19,866 bases of DNA from Rodentolepis nana. Lineage: Eukaryota > Platyhelminthes > Cestoda > Cyclophyllidea > Hymenolepididae. Below are positions 1 to 9,957 of the stretch, one piece after another. Each line of letters begins with the position of its first letter. Positions within the stretch are counted from its first letter, which is position 1. Made by a program: the position numbers and the translations under genes. Under the pieces are notes generated by a model. That model worked only from the letters and a program-made list of their open reading frames with translations. It searched no databases and was not told the DNA's origin. The stretch lies in contig UZAE01000666.1 of NCBI GenBank assembly GCA_900617975.1, forward strand, positions 1 to 19,866, given 5' to 3'.

Positions 1-314
1 AAATGGCAGGCGTTTTGATAATTATCATTAGCCCTTTAGCTAACTTCGGGCTTCACCGAGGGAGGGAACATCAAAGTAGCAGAAAGTCGAGGGATGGGTA
101 AAAGAAGAGTGATTTGCGGATGGAAAAGAGGGAGACAGGCACAAACGCGGAGAAAAGGTTAAATGAGTACTGTGTGAAAGTAGTGGAATATGACATACAG
201 TGGGGTCATGGTAGTTTGAAGTGAGAAGTCAACTGCCAATAAATAGACTGTTTTGCCGTATGTGTATACGTTGCCCAAGGTGCACCACGTGGAGGTAAAT
301 CTATCGCACACCCC
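1..314 (-). mobile_element. SINE-like repeat, copy R1 (tail end cut by window edge)
   Basis: This is the first of nine copies of one dispersed repeat. On the + strand it runs from the ggcaggcgttttgat block, through gagacaggcacaaa, acatacagtggggtcatgg, gaagtcaactgcc and gtatacgttgccca, to gcaccacgtggaggtaa and cgcacacccc. Strand is given by inferred retroposon direction: the AT-rich tail of sibling copies lies at the + strand left end, so the element reads leftwards. The left end and its target-site duplication are outside the window. The CCACGTGG palindrome is intact (285-292). The usual splice-donor-like GGTAAGT is GGTAAAT here. The G-run seen in other copies is short. I do not recognise the family by name. 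Confidence 0.85.
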
Positions 315-1097
315 GGTATCGAACGTTTGTCACTCCCGCAAAATTGGTTTATTTTGACTGAAATCAATTCATTTCCCAAATGTCAAAATATTAGGCCAGT
401 GAAAATATCACTTGAAGTGCTCATAGTACTGTACCTTGAATGACTAAAAGAACTGAATCTGCCAGCAAGCCTTTGCACTTTCAAAGATGCAAAATTCTCC
501 TTTCGACAATTATTAAAATAGGCGTTTCAAGTATGATGAGAAAATGAACATCCACTCTCATTCACTGCAATCCTTGTCCCTTTTTGTTTCTTTAAAATTC
601 TGGACGTCGTTTGAAGCTACCCAATGTATGCCTCAAACAATCAGATAACACCAATTTTCGGTGCCATCATCGTAACAGAGCTGGAAATATTTATGCTCTC
701 AGTACGTTTTTTGAGTGGGTTTCTAGGCCCAATCACTTGACCGATCGGATTGATGGTGTAGGACTCAGTCATTTATTCACCTTTGCTTTTGTTCTTATTC
801 GAATGCTTGCAGACTACCTTCTCTTTCCTTTTCAAATTTACATCATCCTCCCAATCCTCGACAATATCTTACTTTATCTGGCTATTCTAGCTCACGCCCT
901 CTTTTCCCTCTGAAGTGTGTGACTTATCGTTAACAACTCTGCATGAACCATTGCCAATTCACCAAAAAACAAGCAAATAAACAGTCTTCTTCACCAAAGC
1001 AAAAGCAGTTGTCTTCATCCGTCACCTTCCCCATCCTTTCTTGCATCCTGTCCTTTACTCTTCCTTTTAGTTAGTAATTGTGCCGCCAGAGTTTGGA

Positions 1098-1109
1098 GGG
1101 GGGGGGGGG
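1098..1109 (+). repeat. G12 homopolymer
   Basis: An uninterrupted run of 12 G between gtttgga and tatgaatc. It lies outside any copy of the dispersed repeat. Confidence 0.95.
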
Positions 1110-1540
1110 TATGAATCAGCAGAACACGAAAGGATCTGGGGCTTTGATAGGAGCGAGAAGGGGGTGGGAGTAGATTGATGTGGGAGGGTGTCTCAAGGTC
1201 ATGAAATCCCATTTAGGAAAGGAGGTAAAGGATGAAGTGTGTCACCGCTGCCGTTAACCGGTATTCTCCTTATGGTTTAGTGGCGTGACGACGACCTTAA
1301 GGAGTAGGGAATGGTAAAGGATGTTTGGGGGGTGGGGTGAACGGGGTGCAAGTGCTTTTCGGGATGTTCATTATATGACTCTGTAGGCTTGTGTATGACT
1401 GCGATTATGGTTCCTCGCTTTTAATTGAAGGCAGTAATTTCACAAATTCTTTCCCCTTTGTATAAGCGATGAGTAATAAATAACAGTAATATTATTTTCA
1501 GGCAATTCTGGCCTATTTTATTTTATTACGAGTTTTTCAG

Positions 1541-1661
1541 TGGGTATGGGAAGACATATTGCTTTCAACTTTGCAAGGCTTAGAGGAAGGAGAGTTGAAA
1601 TTTGGAGCACCCGTCAGAAGTGTCCATTTGCCATTTAAGACCATTCTCTACTCCCCCTCAA
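1541..1661 (+). CDS. Weak candidate exon (unassigned)
   Basis: A good acceptor (pyrimidine-rich ttttattacgagtttttcag) precedes a frame that stays open for 65 codons, until TAA at 1736-1738. A moderate donor, TCAA|GTAAAA, lies at 1661/1662. The first residues read WVWEDILLSTLQGLEEGELK and then KFGAPVRSVHLPFKT, which looks protein-like but matches no family I know. Taken as an exon it is 121 bp and would end in phase 1. That does not match the phase-0 start of the exon at 8149, so at least one more exon would be needed to link them. An open frame of this length can arise by chance in about 20 kb of DNA. I list it because acceptor, frame and donor coincide. Confidence 0.22.
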
Positions 1662-3796
1662 GTAAAATACGTGCCAAAATTATTGTTAGGATCTATCTGA
1701 GGAACCTAGGGGGTCAAATCCTGAACTATGTTCATTAATGAAAGCCTGAATAATCCTTTAATATCCAGATCCCATATTCTACTTCATCTCGTTTCCTTTC
1801 ATCTTCCTTTATTGGTCTATTTTCCCACTTTCGTTTTTAGCTGATCTTTCGTTATTGCATATTTCAAATTGTTTTGGTATACCATGTTTAATGGTGATAG
1901 CGGAGAATCACAATTGAATCATCTCTTATTTCTTCCATGAAATTTTAAAAAATGGATTTTCATTTCTCCTTTTGTGACGTACATCCTTTTCCAATCCTTG
2001 CTATTCGGTCGCACACACTATTCATATTAACACACTAATGATTATGTAAAAAGTCCAAATTTAATTCATCTATACAATTAGAAAGGTGATTCTTTGTCTA
2101 ACTTTGAAGTCAACTTTTCTCTCGGAGATTATGCCACTGCCATTAATCAGAAGAATTGGGCAAATATATTCCCCCTCCCCACCCAACCACGAAGGAAGTC
2201 AATTCCTTTCGATATGCATAATGGATTATATCCGTAAGCGCTGCACAGGAAGAATCTCAAGAAGAGGGCAAATTAGTCTTATTGTCTTTATCTTGTATTA
2301 CTATGCTCATCCATGAGGTATTGTAATTAGCCCACATCTCTCCTTCGTGCGCGAGCTTATCAACTACAGAATGGCTAATAGCTTTCATTTAATAAAGAAA
2401 TTGTCTAATTTATTTGATCGGAAGAAGAAATTTTCGAGTTCGAATGAGGAATAAAATTGAATGGCAGCAGTGCTTAATTATGTGTAGAAAAGTGGTAGAG
2501 AAATCGAGTTAATAGCGATGGCAAAAAAATCAATGCAAACACCATTCAATAATAAAGCATTCTGATACGAGATTGGAAATAGAAAATCGATGGAAAATTA
2601 CATTAATTAACATTAGTATCACTAGTGCGAATCTCTATGCAATATTATAGCAATGACGAGAAGGTGAAATTCGAGGATTTCGGATTTCTAAATCTCAAAT
2701 CCCGTAATTTGGTTGATATCTCATTCTACTTTGTTTGATTAATTTTCGTGGACGTTAATTTCGACTGGCAAGTAGCTCTCCGAGCGGTTGAAAGCCAACA
2801 GCACTGATTGTTGATTTTCACGAATTAGCAATGGAACTCCATTATATTGCTGGCTTCACACAGGCTTTTATTCCTCTGATATCTGAAAGAAGCAAATATC
2901 TCAAATGCTGACATTAACTAAGTTTCCTTTCTTTGAAGTATATCAAATCAGTTCCGTTCTGTTGATTTTTCTGTTTAAAACAGCTATTTATGATGTAGGT
3001 ATGAATAATTTGCTGCTATAGTTGCTGTTACCCAGTTTGATCTAAAAAATATGTAATTTTTTAATAATGGGCAGCAAAGTGTTGGGAGTTAAGAGGGTAC
3101 TGGTTTCATCGTCGCGCGGTACCCAGGGGCCTAACTTGATTTTATTTTTTTTGGGCTCGAGCTCTACAGTATTTGCCAAATTGACAGTTCGCGTTCTAAA
3201 ACTCGAGTGTCACCATTCGTCCTCCACATGACAGCGCCTACTTTTCCGTAGTATTCAGTTTATTTTTTTCTTTCAAATAATCGGGAAGGCAAATTGTCCT
3301 GTAATAATATTAGCCAGTTGTAGCCCAGGAAAGCTACACGTTTTGACTTAACAGATTTTTATAAGATAAAGTGTTTCTTTTTGATCTAGGTATTTTAAAT
3401 AGTTGCTTTCCATTGTTACTGTTTTTGGGGTTTCTTGTTTGCTCGTATAAGGCTCCTTTTGATCCTCCATGTTCTTAAACTAGAAATATTCCTTCTAACC
3501 ATATCCTAATATTTCGATTTGTGTCTGTTGCTTGAGAGACGGAACGCTATTTTGTGTGAAGTATCTGTTTTACGAAGCTTTACGTCATGAGATGAGGTGA
3601 TGTATAAAAAGTTAGAGGAAGAAAGAGGATTTGTCTAAATTGTATTCAAATGTTCATGACACGCACATGAGGGTAAATCAATTTTAATAACCAGTCTTAT
3701 AGCCGCCTATATCACTATCAGAGTCTTAAAACCATAACTTTCAGTCCGGAAAATTTCCCTTCCGATTCGTTTTTTACACCTAAATGATGATAGATT

Positions 3797-3810
3797 ATAT
3801 AAAAGCAAGC
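3797..3810 (+). repeat. Target-site duplication, left copy (R2)
   Basis: atataaaagcaagc here and atataaaatcaagc at 4117-4130 flank repeat copy R2. They match at 13 of 14 positions, and they define the ends of the insertion. Confidence 0.85.
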
Positions 3811-4116
3811 GGGGTGTGCGATAGACTAACCTCCACGTGGTGCACCCTGGACAGCGTATACTCATACGCAAAAAAGTCTATTTACTGGCAGTTGACTTCT
3901 CAATTCAAACTACCATAACCCCACTGTATGCCATATTCGACTACTTTTACGGTACTCACCTCACCTTTTTCCACCTTTGTTTGTCTCTCTTACATCTTCG
4001 AAACACTCTTCTGTCCCCCCCCCCCACTCTCGACTTCCCCTCTATGAAGTCTGAAGTCAACTAAAGGGCTAATGATAACTATCAAAACGCCTGCCATTTG
4101 ATATAAATATAAATAA
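3811..4116 (+). mobile_element. SINE-like repeat, copy R2 (opposite orientation)
   Basis: This is the only copy in the reverse direction. It reads ggggtgtgcgatagact at its head, then cctccacgtggtgcaccc, then blocks complementary to the other copies, and ends ctgccatttgatataaat followed by an AT-rich simple tail (ataaatataaataaa). The tail at this end is the main reason for taking this as the 5'-to-3' direction of the family. Flanking duplications at 3797-3810 and 4117-4130 fix the 306 bp length. It contains C11 (4015-4025), the CCACGTGG palindrome (3833-3840), and the 10-bp inverted pair agttgacttc (3890-3899) / gaagtcaact (4053-4062). The + strand open frame at 3837-4064 lies inside it and is not a gene. 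Confidence 0.92.
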
Positions 4117-4130
4117 ATATAAAATCAAGC
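4117..4130 (+). repeat. Target-site duplication, right copy (R2)
   Basis: Partner of 3797-3810 with one mismatch (t for g). It directly abuts the AT-rich tail of R2. Confidence 0.85.
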
Positions 4131-5183
4131 ATTAATTTTACTCAATATATCCACGTTTGTAAAGACAAATTGAATGGTATAGATTAATCGGCAAATGGTT
4201 TTGAGAAAATTGAATAAATAAATATTAAGAATTATAAATAAGAATAAACTATTTGGGAAAACCCATGGTTTAAAAAATCAAATAAATTAATTTATATTAA
4301 TTTTGTAAGGAGGGGGACTGTATTGTATACCAATGTCGTAGCTATGGTAGAGAAATTGAACTTGAAGTGTTTGACTAACTACTGAAATTACTCTACTTTT
4401 CAATGAGCCCTGGACTCAACGATCAGGTGTTGTCGTTTGAGGATAAATAAGAGAAATTGCGTGAACTAAATAGATCAAACTTGGAATAATTTTATTTCAA
4501 ATGGTGAAGGATGGCATATTAAAAAGTCCAAGTATTAACACGCAAAGTCACCTATTTGCTATATCATATTCAAAGTCTTAATCGATTTCTTTAAATAATT
4601 AATTGGAGGTGAGCCGATTCACACAAAATCTTTATATAAGTGAATTCCGAGTTAAACATTTAGAACGATAATACTGTTCTTTTAGTTGTGTTCTGCTATA
4701 TTTTTATGTCTCCACATAGATCTTAACGTTACGGCTAAAGATGTAAAAATAATCTGAAGCAAAATAGAGGTCATTTTTTATCAAGATTTGATATTCCAGT
4801 AGTCTTTAAGACGATCTATTTGACTCTGATAACATATTCGCTAGCTTTTTAAACATGAGATAAGATTTAGCTTTTCTAAGAGAGAGAGAGAGAGAGAGGA
4901 TTTCCTTTGTTGCCTGTCAACAGTAGCCTTCTTTTGTCAAAATTTGCCTTCATTTATCAGTTATTTGTTTTTGTGAAATACTTGGCGTGACAAAACACTT
5001 TTACCTTTTAAAGAAGCGCGAATTTTCAGTGGTAGATACCAAAGTCCTACCATTTTGGCGACCTCGGCCTATTGGTCATGGCAACACAAAAGTAAATAAC
5101 AAATGTAAATTATGAGATCGCATCTGATTTTGCGAAGTGAAAAAAGCGAGTATTGTTTTAAATTACGCAAAAGAGAATGCCAT
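4131..5183. other. Non-coding stretch, no gene seen
   Basis: Very AT-rich DNA with an (AG)10 microsatellite at 4879-4898. I see no open frame with splice-site support. The slightly GC-richer patch around 5045-5085 has no clear exon borders. Confidence 0.6.
4879..4898 (+). repeat. (AG)10 microsatellite
   Basis: Ten uninterrupted AG units, preceded by cttttcta and followed by gatttcc. Confidence 0.97.
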
Positions 5184-5193
5184 GAGTCGAATA
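5184..5193 (+). repeat. Target-site duplication, left copy (R3)
   Basis: gagtcgaata is repeated exactly at 5486-5495. Similarity continues as gttatt versus ttattt, so the original duplication was probably longer and has since acquired an indel. Confidence 0.8.
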
Positions 5194-5485
5194 GTTATTT
5201 ATATCAAATGGCAAGCTTTATGATAGTTATTGTTGGCCCTTTAGTTGACTTCGGGCTTCATAGAGCGATGGGGCATCAAAGACACAAAATTTCGAGAGGA
5301 GGGAACAAAAAAGTGTTTCACAGATGTTAAATGAGAGACAGGCACAAAGGTAAAGAAAAGGGTAAGGTGAGTACTGTGGAGTGTTGTGGTAGTTTGAAGT
5401 AAGCTACCGATTTGTAGATTTTTTGCCTTATGAATATACGTTATTAAGGGTGCACCACGTGGAGGTAAGTCTATCGTGCACCCCA
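5194..5485 (-). mobile_element. SINE-like repeat, copy R3
   Basis: A full-length but diverged copy, with exact 10-bp duplications at 5184-5193 and 5486-5495. The + strand left end is the AT-rich tail (gttatttatatcaaatgg). The right end is tatcgtgcacccca. It keeps agttgacttc (5243-5252), the CCACGTGG palindrome (5455-5462) and the donor-like GAGGTAAGT that follows. It also keeps AAG|GTGAGT near 5364-5371. The G-run of other copies is absent (gagaggaggg instead). The 72-codon open frame at 5112-5330 overlaps it and is not supported as a gene. Confidence 0.9.
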
Positions 5486-5495
5486 GAGTCGAATA
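5486..5495 (+). repeat. Target-site duplication, right copy (R3)
   Basis: Exact partner of 5184-5193, directly after the head end of R3. Confidence 0.8.
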
Positions 5496-5535
5496 TTATT
5501 TAAATTAAAATGTCTGAGTTGTCAGCATTCTTATT

Positions 5536-5561
5536 GGGTGGGCGGGGGAGGGGGGAGGGGG
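5536..5561 (+). other. Strong G-quadruplex motif
   Basis: The pattern is GGG-T-GGG-C-GGGGG-A-GGGGGG-A-GGGGG: five G tracts of three or more, separated by single-base loops. This is the arrangement expected to give a very stable parallel quadruplex on the + strand. It begins about 40 bp beyond the right duplication of R3 and is not part of the repeat. Any regulatory role is unproven. Confidence 0.85.
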
Positions 5562-6184
5562 ATTATAAGTCATCTTGCGAAATCCTAACTTTTTTTTCAA
5601 AAACCGATTTTCATGTTTATTTCTGTGGGATTTCAGGTGAGTTCAATTCAACCATATCAGAGTTTATTGATCAAGGGCACTAGTTGAATGGTTGCGTTTA
5701 GGAGCAATCCGATGAGTCTATTAACTGCATTTTAAATGTGGCACTGATTATTTTATACAAAATATTAACTAATTTTCGTTATATAACTATTCATACTTCA
5801 AGGTAGTAACCTTGGCAAGTGTTTCTAAAAAAATTTCATCTTTTCTTATACCATCCTGAAATGGCTTCTTCTTGTTAGAATTAATCAAATTTGTCAAAGT
5901 TGAACTGCTTAGGCCAATTGTTTTTCTTTTCGACTTTTTGCAGAACAGGTCTTTCTATTTAAAATTATATTTGTTTATTTAGGTTAAAAAGCGTTTATGC
6001 GCTGCAAGTTCTTTGTATTAGATCTCATGCGATTAGGCCCGCTTAATTAAATTAAATTTCTCGAGATATTTTCTGTCAACGCAGTTTGTGCAAAAGCAAC
6101 TTCGCATTTAATTTACCGTCTTCAATCTTTGTTTTTTACAATTATTATTATTCAAGGGATAGCAAGAGATTTCTCACTTGTTAG

Positions 6185-6223
6185 CCATGGGAGAGCAGCT
6201 TGACATTTATAACCGAACCAGAG
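6185..6223 (+). CDS. Weak candidate short exon (unassigned)
   Basis: ttctcacttgttag could act as an acceptor, and AGAG|GTGAAG at 6223/6224 is a good donor. Between them is a 39-bp, phase-1 symmetric stretch containing GCCATGG, a strong start context, and reading MGEQLDIYNRTR. It could be a short internal exon or the end of a first coding exon. It does not join in phase to the preferred frame of the exon at 8149. Chance remains a good explanation for so short a stretch. Confidence 0.15.
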
Positions 6224-6684
6224 GTGAAGGAGAGAGACTACAGTAGGACTTCGGGAATCTTGATTCATGTTCTTCTTACCTAACGACTATAGACATCTTC
6301 CTATGTTTAAGCTTCCGTATTTCAGAATATTGGCTCTAGATTTCTGTACAACCTCACTAGATCTCATTCTAGGTGAAGTTATGCTCAATTTTATCAATAG
6401 TTTCGGTTAATTTAAAGAGAAATGTTTGTTATTATGATTAATCACAGTACTTTGAAACAAATTTTAGTCCAGCAAATGTTAAGAATTAGGCGATTGAAAT
6501 TTACATCTAGCAGGTTATCCATGAGCCTTATTTCATGGAATTTGCAATATCTTCCTAATGGACTTTCCGCAATTCGAAGCGCATACAGCTCATCTTCTGG
6601 TTTATAGCCAAACCTTAGCAATTATGTTCAGTATTTATTGATTGGTATTATTTAACCAAAAAGTGTTTCAATTCATCCCTTCTT

Positions 6685-6698
6685 CCACCGGTAGAGTA
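6685..6698 (+). repeat. Target-site duplication, left copy (R4)
   Basis: ccaccggtagagta is repeated exactly at 7013-7026. The perfect 14-bp match suggests R4 is one of the younger insertions here. Confidence 0.93.
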
Positions 6699-7012
6699 TT
6701 TACATCAAATGGTAGGCTTTATGATAGTTATCATTAGCCCTATAGTTGACTTCAGGCTTCACAGAGGAAGAGGGACATCAAATCGAAAAAAGTCTAGAGG
6801 GGGGGGGTGAACAGAAGAGAGTTTTAAAGATGTAAAAGAGACAGACACAAAGGTAGATGAAAGGTGAGGTGAGTACTATGAAAGTGGTCGAATATGACAT
6901 TCAGTGGGGTCGTGGTAGTTAGAAGTCAACTGCCGGCTTATAGACTTTTTTGCCGCATGAGTATACGTTGCCCAGGGTGCACCACGTGGAGGTAAGTCTA
7001 TCGCACACCCCA
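6699..7012 (-). mobile_element. SINE-like repeat, copy R4 (full length, best-preserved ends)
   Basis: The perfect 14-bp duplications at 6685-6698 and 7013-7026 make this 314-bp copy the reference for the family's ends. On the + strand it starts tttacatcaaatggtaggc (tail end) and stops ctatcgcacacccca. It contains agttgacttc (6744-6753) and its exact inverse gaagtcaact (6922-6931), G9 (6799-6807), AAAGGTGAGGTGAGTAC (two overlapping donor-like sites near 6860-6876), the CCACGTGG palindrome (6982-6989) and GAG|GTAAGT just after it. In the inferred transcript direction TGGTGCACCCTGG (complement of 6972-6984) loosely resembles a pol III A box. No convincing B box follows at normal spacing, so a tRNA origin is not established. 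Confidence 0.94.
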
Positions 7013-7026
7013 CCACCGGTAGAGTA
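7013..7026 (+). repeat. Target-site duplication, right copy (R4)
   Basis: Exact partner of 6685-6698. Confidence 0.93.
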
Positions 7027-7479
7027 AACAAAATCATTTCACATTCGGTTCATCTCTTAGGAGTTTTAATGTGGCAGAGGTGGGATAGGTAGGAATTTTA
7101 AGTTGACAGCGCTCAGTGAGGTCACTTGTAACATAGTACTTAACACTTGACAATGATATATGCATAATGTCAATCGAAGTTGATAAAAGAGATTCTGCAC
7201 ACTTCTCTATATTACATTATGTAATTGTGACAAGGGCCTCAAACTCAATTCATTTAGGTCTAAATATAGAGCTAAAAGCATAAAAAGCGCACTGCAAAAC
7301 TTAACAATTAGAGGAAAAGTTGGTTTCAAGTTGTGTGACCAATCATTTAGTTTACCACTGACTCAACCGATCGACAAGCCTTCAACAACGCCGAGGTGTA
7401 CCAACTCTTTTATTAGAAAATTGGAAATATTTATCCTCCGAATTTCGCTTTAAATCGTTAATATTCTAATACAGTTTCA
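7027..7479. other. Non-coding stretch between repeat copies R4 and R5
   Basis: AT-rich single-copy-looking DNA. I see no gene, no long open frame and no structured repeat. Confidence 0.6.
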
Positions 7480-7493
7480 TCAAACGATACATT
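7480..7493 (+). repeat. Target-site duplication, left copy (R5)
   Basis: tcaaacgatacatt matches tcaaacgatatatt at 7799-7812 at 13 of 14 positions. Confidence 0.87.
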
Positions 7494-7798
7494 TATATAT
7501 AATGGCAGGCGTTTTGATGGTTACCATTAGCCCTTTAGTTAGATTCAGGATTCACAGAGGGGAAGGAACATCAATGTGAAAAAAAACTTTCGGGATGGGG
7601 TGGGGGGTGAGGAACAGAAGGGTGTTCAAAGACGAAGGTAGAAAAGGTAGAAAAAAGGTGAGGTGAGCACTGTGGAAGTAGTCGAATATGATGGTAGTTT
7701 GAAGTCAGTAGTCAACTGCCGGTTTATAGACCCTTTTGGCAGTATGAGTATACGTTGCCCAGGGTGCACCACGTGGAGGTAAGCCTATCGCACACCTC
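7494..7798 (-). mobile_element. SINE-like repeat, copy R5
   Basis: A full-length 305-bp copy bounded by 14-bp duplications with one mismatch. The left (tail) end is tatatataatggcaggcg. The right end is ctatcgcacacc. It carries the CCACGTGG palindrome (7769-7776) followed by GAGGTAAGC, and AAAGGTGAGGTGAGCACTG near 7654-7672. The G-run region is broken up (gggatggggtggggggtgagg). It lacks the acatacagtgggg block, showing a short internal deletion around 7691. Confidence 0.92.
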
Positions 7799-7812
7799 TC
7801 AAACGATATATT
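7799..7812 (+). repeat. Target-site duplication, right copy (R5)
   Basis: Partner of 7480-7493 with one mismatch (t for c). Confidence 0.87.
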
Positions 7813-8148
7813 GCAAGAGTTACAATTTTATCATTTTTAACCGTCTCCTGGTTTCAAAGTAATCGATATTTAAATTGGTTAGTTTTGCTTTTTTTGCTTT
7901 GTTTCCATTCTGCATGCTGGGCAAGAAATATTTTTCCTTTTTTTCTGAAATGCCTAACAGTAATTATACTTTAGGAGAAATTATCGACTTAATTCAATTG
8001 TGATTAATCAATTAATCAATAATAAAATTATGATAGTTGGTAAACTCTCAATTAATGCAAGAAAATTACTTTCTTTCCACATTAGTCTTCCTTAGGAACT
8101 ATTAGTACTTCATTTTATTCGAAATTTTCATTTTTTTCGAACTTTCAG
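7813..8148. other. Probable intron end upstream of exon 1
   Basis: AT-rich DNA leading into a T-rich tract (cattttttt cgaactttcag) that forms the acceptor of the exon starting at 8149. The tandem attaatca motif near 8002-8021 is the only small repeat seen. Confidence 0.5.
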
Positions 8149-8319
8149 AGGGGTCATCATCAAAGTGGATCAAACAGACACCTCATGTCTCCTGCCACGA
8201 ATTCGGTTTCTACGCCTCAGCTGAGAACAAGAAATCAAAATCCACACGTTCCTCATGAAGTTAGGCCTCTTCCACACTCGCCTACTCAACATTCTGACGC
8301 CATGTCCCCAGTGTATCAT
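8149..8319 (+). CDS. Exon 1 in window: Ser/Pro/Thr-rich segment of an unrecognised protein
   Basis: 171 bp (57 codons), phase 0 at both ends. A T-rich tract ending actttcag is the acceptor, and CAT|GTTAGT is the donor. The product starts RGHHQSGSNRHL, continues SPATNSVSTPQLRTRNQN and ends SPTQHSDAMSPVYH. It is rich in Ser, Pro, Thr, Asn and His, hydrophilic, and without hydrophobic segments, as expected of a disordered region. It joins without a phase break to the exon at 12455. Because the frame is open from the acceptor, before the ATG at 8185, I take this as an internal exon rather than the start; a first exon beginning at 8185 cannot be excluded. A second frame is also open for 36 codons from the acceptor but then stops, so it does not use the donor. 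Product family unknown. Confidence 0.62.
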
Positions 8320-9588
8320 GTTAGTTTAATTATTAAAAAAATATCCCTGCTTTCAAGCCGAAATGAAAATTATTTAAATATACATTATTCATTGAAATTA
8401 TTCTTTCCGTAAAAGTCATCTTGTAAAGATTTTGTAATGAAAATATCTGGTAGAAATTGACAGAATAAGAGTAGTGGGAATATTTTGGTCAGTAAAAATT
8501 TGATACCAAAACGACAGTAGCCTTAATCGATACACTCGAATAAGTTTTTGGAGATTAATACACTATCAAAATGTCATAGTGCATGAATGTATATTAGAAA
8601 ATCGATTAAGAATAATTATCGATACATTCTTGTAGACTCGTAGTTTGTTGACAATATGGTGGAGAAATTTTTAATGGTCATTCCAAATTCATATTGTCCC
8701 CACCTAAATGTTTGATTTCTCTCGGTGGTAGCAGAATGTGAATGGCACAGTTTTATACATTGAGGATCCAAATTCATTCTCCGGCATAGTCAAACTAAAA
8801 TTCCCATCTCTCCATTAGTAAACGCGCCTTATTTGTTTAATTAAAGCTTCAAGTAACATTTTCTAGTGGTGAAAACGAAATCGATACCACCACTTAACTG
8901 TCAATTATGTTTTCGATGATCACTTGAATTGATGCTGTTGACTAGAGCTATGAATAAAGGTGCTTACTATATTGGATAAATTGCAACTTTGTCCTCCATC
9001 AAGCTGGTAGAAGCATTCTATGATCTTGTCCACTTCTTTTATGTCCTGTAGGAATCAAGAAATATGTCCAATTCATATCGAGTGGCATAAACTGTTTCAG
9101 CATTAATGGACAATCTTTAACAGTGAAGGTTTTTTCATTAATAAGAGAAATTTCTCCATCGGTTTTTTATATTGATTTCCAATTTCAAGATTTTGGGACT
9201 CTTCTAGGAACTAAATGCATAGGAAGGTCTTTGGTTGGGTGTTTTACATTTAACTGAAAATTAAACGATATGCTTAATAGAAATAAATGGGTAAATGAAT
9301 GGTAATGCGTTTGCTACTATATTTTTGAACTCATATAAAAGTCCCAATCTTTGAACATGGACAGAGAAAAAATAATAAATAAAAATTATACTGAATTTAA
9401 GTCATCTGCAGCTAAATATTTCCCCATTAACAATTCATTGTTATCTCAGAAAGTACCAAGACTTGTCTCAACTTTAACGTAGTCCATTTAATGGGTAGGC
9501 AAATACGCCACTAAACGGATATTAGGATTCGCGATTTTTAAATTACAAGAAATTTACTCAACAGGGTTATTAACAAGAGTAGGGTCTT

Positions 9589-9611
9589 TTAATAATCAAT
9601 TTGATTATTAA
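9589..9611. repeat. Near-perfect AT palindrome with TAAT cores
   Basis: ttaataatcaa - t - ttgattattaa: 11-bp perfectly inverted arms around a single base. It contains TAAT/ATTA cores of homeodomain sites. It could be a paired homeodomain site or a chance AT palindrome. Confidence 0.6.
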
Positions 9612-9957
9612 TCATTCACTGTTTTAAAATAATTTACCATTGGCTTATAATAGTAAACCTGAGGTTTTATATGAGTATCAATTCTCGTTATTTTTGTTAA
9701 AATACCTTGGAATTTCGCCCTTGGCACCTTCAGGATACTTGACAAACTGGTAAATCGTTTTTTGATAATTCCAATGATTTTAGCAGACGGAAATTTGAAT
9801 TCACTTGTGGCTACATGGTCTCATGTCTTCCTGTCAACCTTTACATAAAAAAATCTGTCATCAAAAAATCTATTTCATGACCAACGTAACTACTTTAGAA
9901 TATGAACCTTTATAGCTAATACAGAAGGACGGTCTTGGCTACTGCAAATAATCATCC

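Larger units (their letters stand above)
315..3796. other. Non-coding stretch, no convincing gene
   Basis: This is AT-rich sequence without supported genes. It holds a G12 run (1098-1109), a G-rich patch near 1325-1350, and one weak exon candidate at 1541-1661, listed separately. A 100-codon open frame at 611-913 starts only at TTG. It is hydrophobic at its end, lacks splice-site support, and is most likely fortuitous. It could be intron or intergenic DNA; the sequence does not say which. Confidence 0.6.
5496..6684. other. Non-coding stretch, no convincing gene
   Basis: AT-rich DNA with a G-quadruplex motif (5536-5561) and one weak short exon candidate (6185-6223), both listed separately. 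A 61-codon open frame at 6422-6607 has no splice-site or compositional support. Confidence 0.6.

Noticed and set aside
611..913. 100-codon + strand open frame
   Set aside because: It starts at TTG, has no splice-site support and no recognisable domain, and its length is expected by chance in a window of this size.
1242..1280. Spliced-leader-like gene (ccgttaaccggtattctcct followed by tatg and gt)
   Set aside because: It vaguely resembles a flatworm-type leader followed by a donor, but no Sm site or stem-loop structure follows. The match is too loose to support.
6699..7012. tRNA or U1 snRNA origin of the repeat head
   Set aside because: The complement of GGTAAGT gives an ACTTACCT like the 5' end of U1, and TGGTGCACCCTGG loosely fits an A box, but similarity stops there. 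No B box at normal spacing or cloverleaf is visible.
8151..8256. Alternative frame in exon 1 (KWIKQTPHVSCHEFGFYASA...)
   Set aside because: It is open for 36 codons but stops inside the exon, so it cannot use the donor at 8319/8320. The other frame passes through and matches exon 2's phase.
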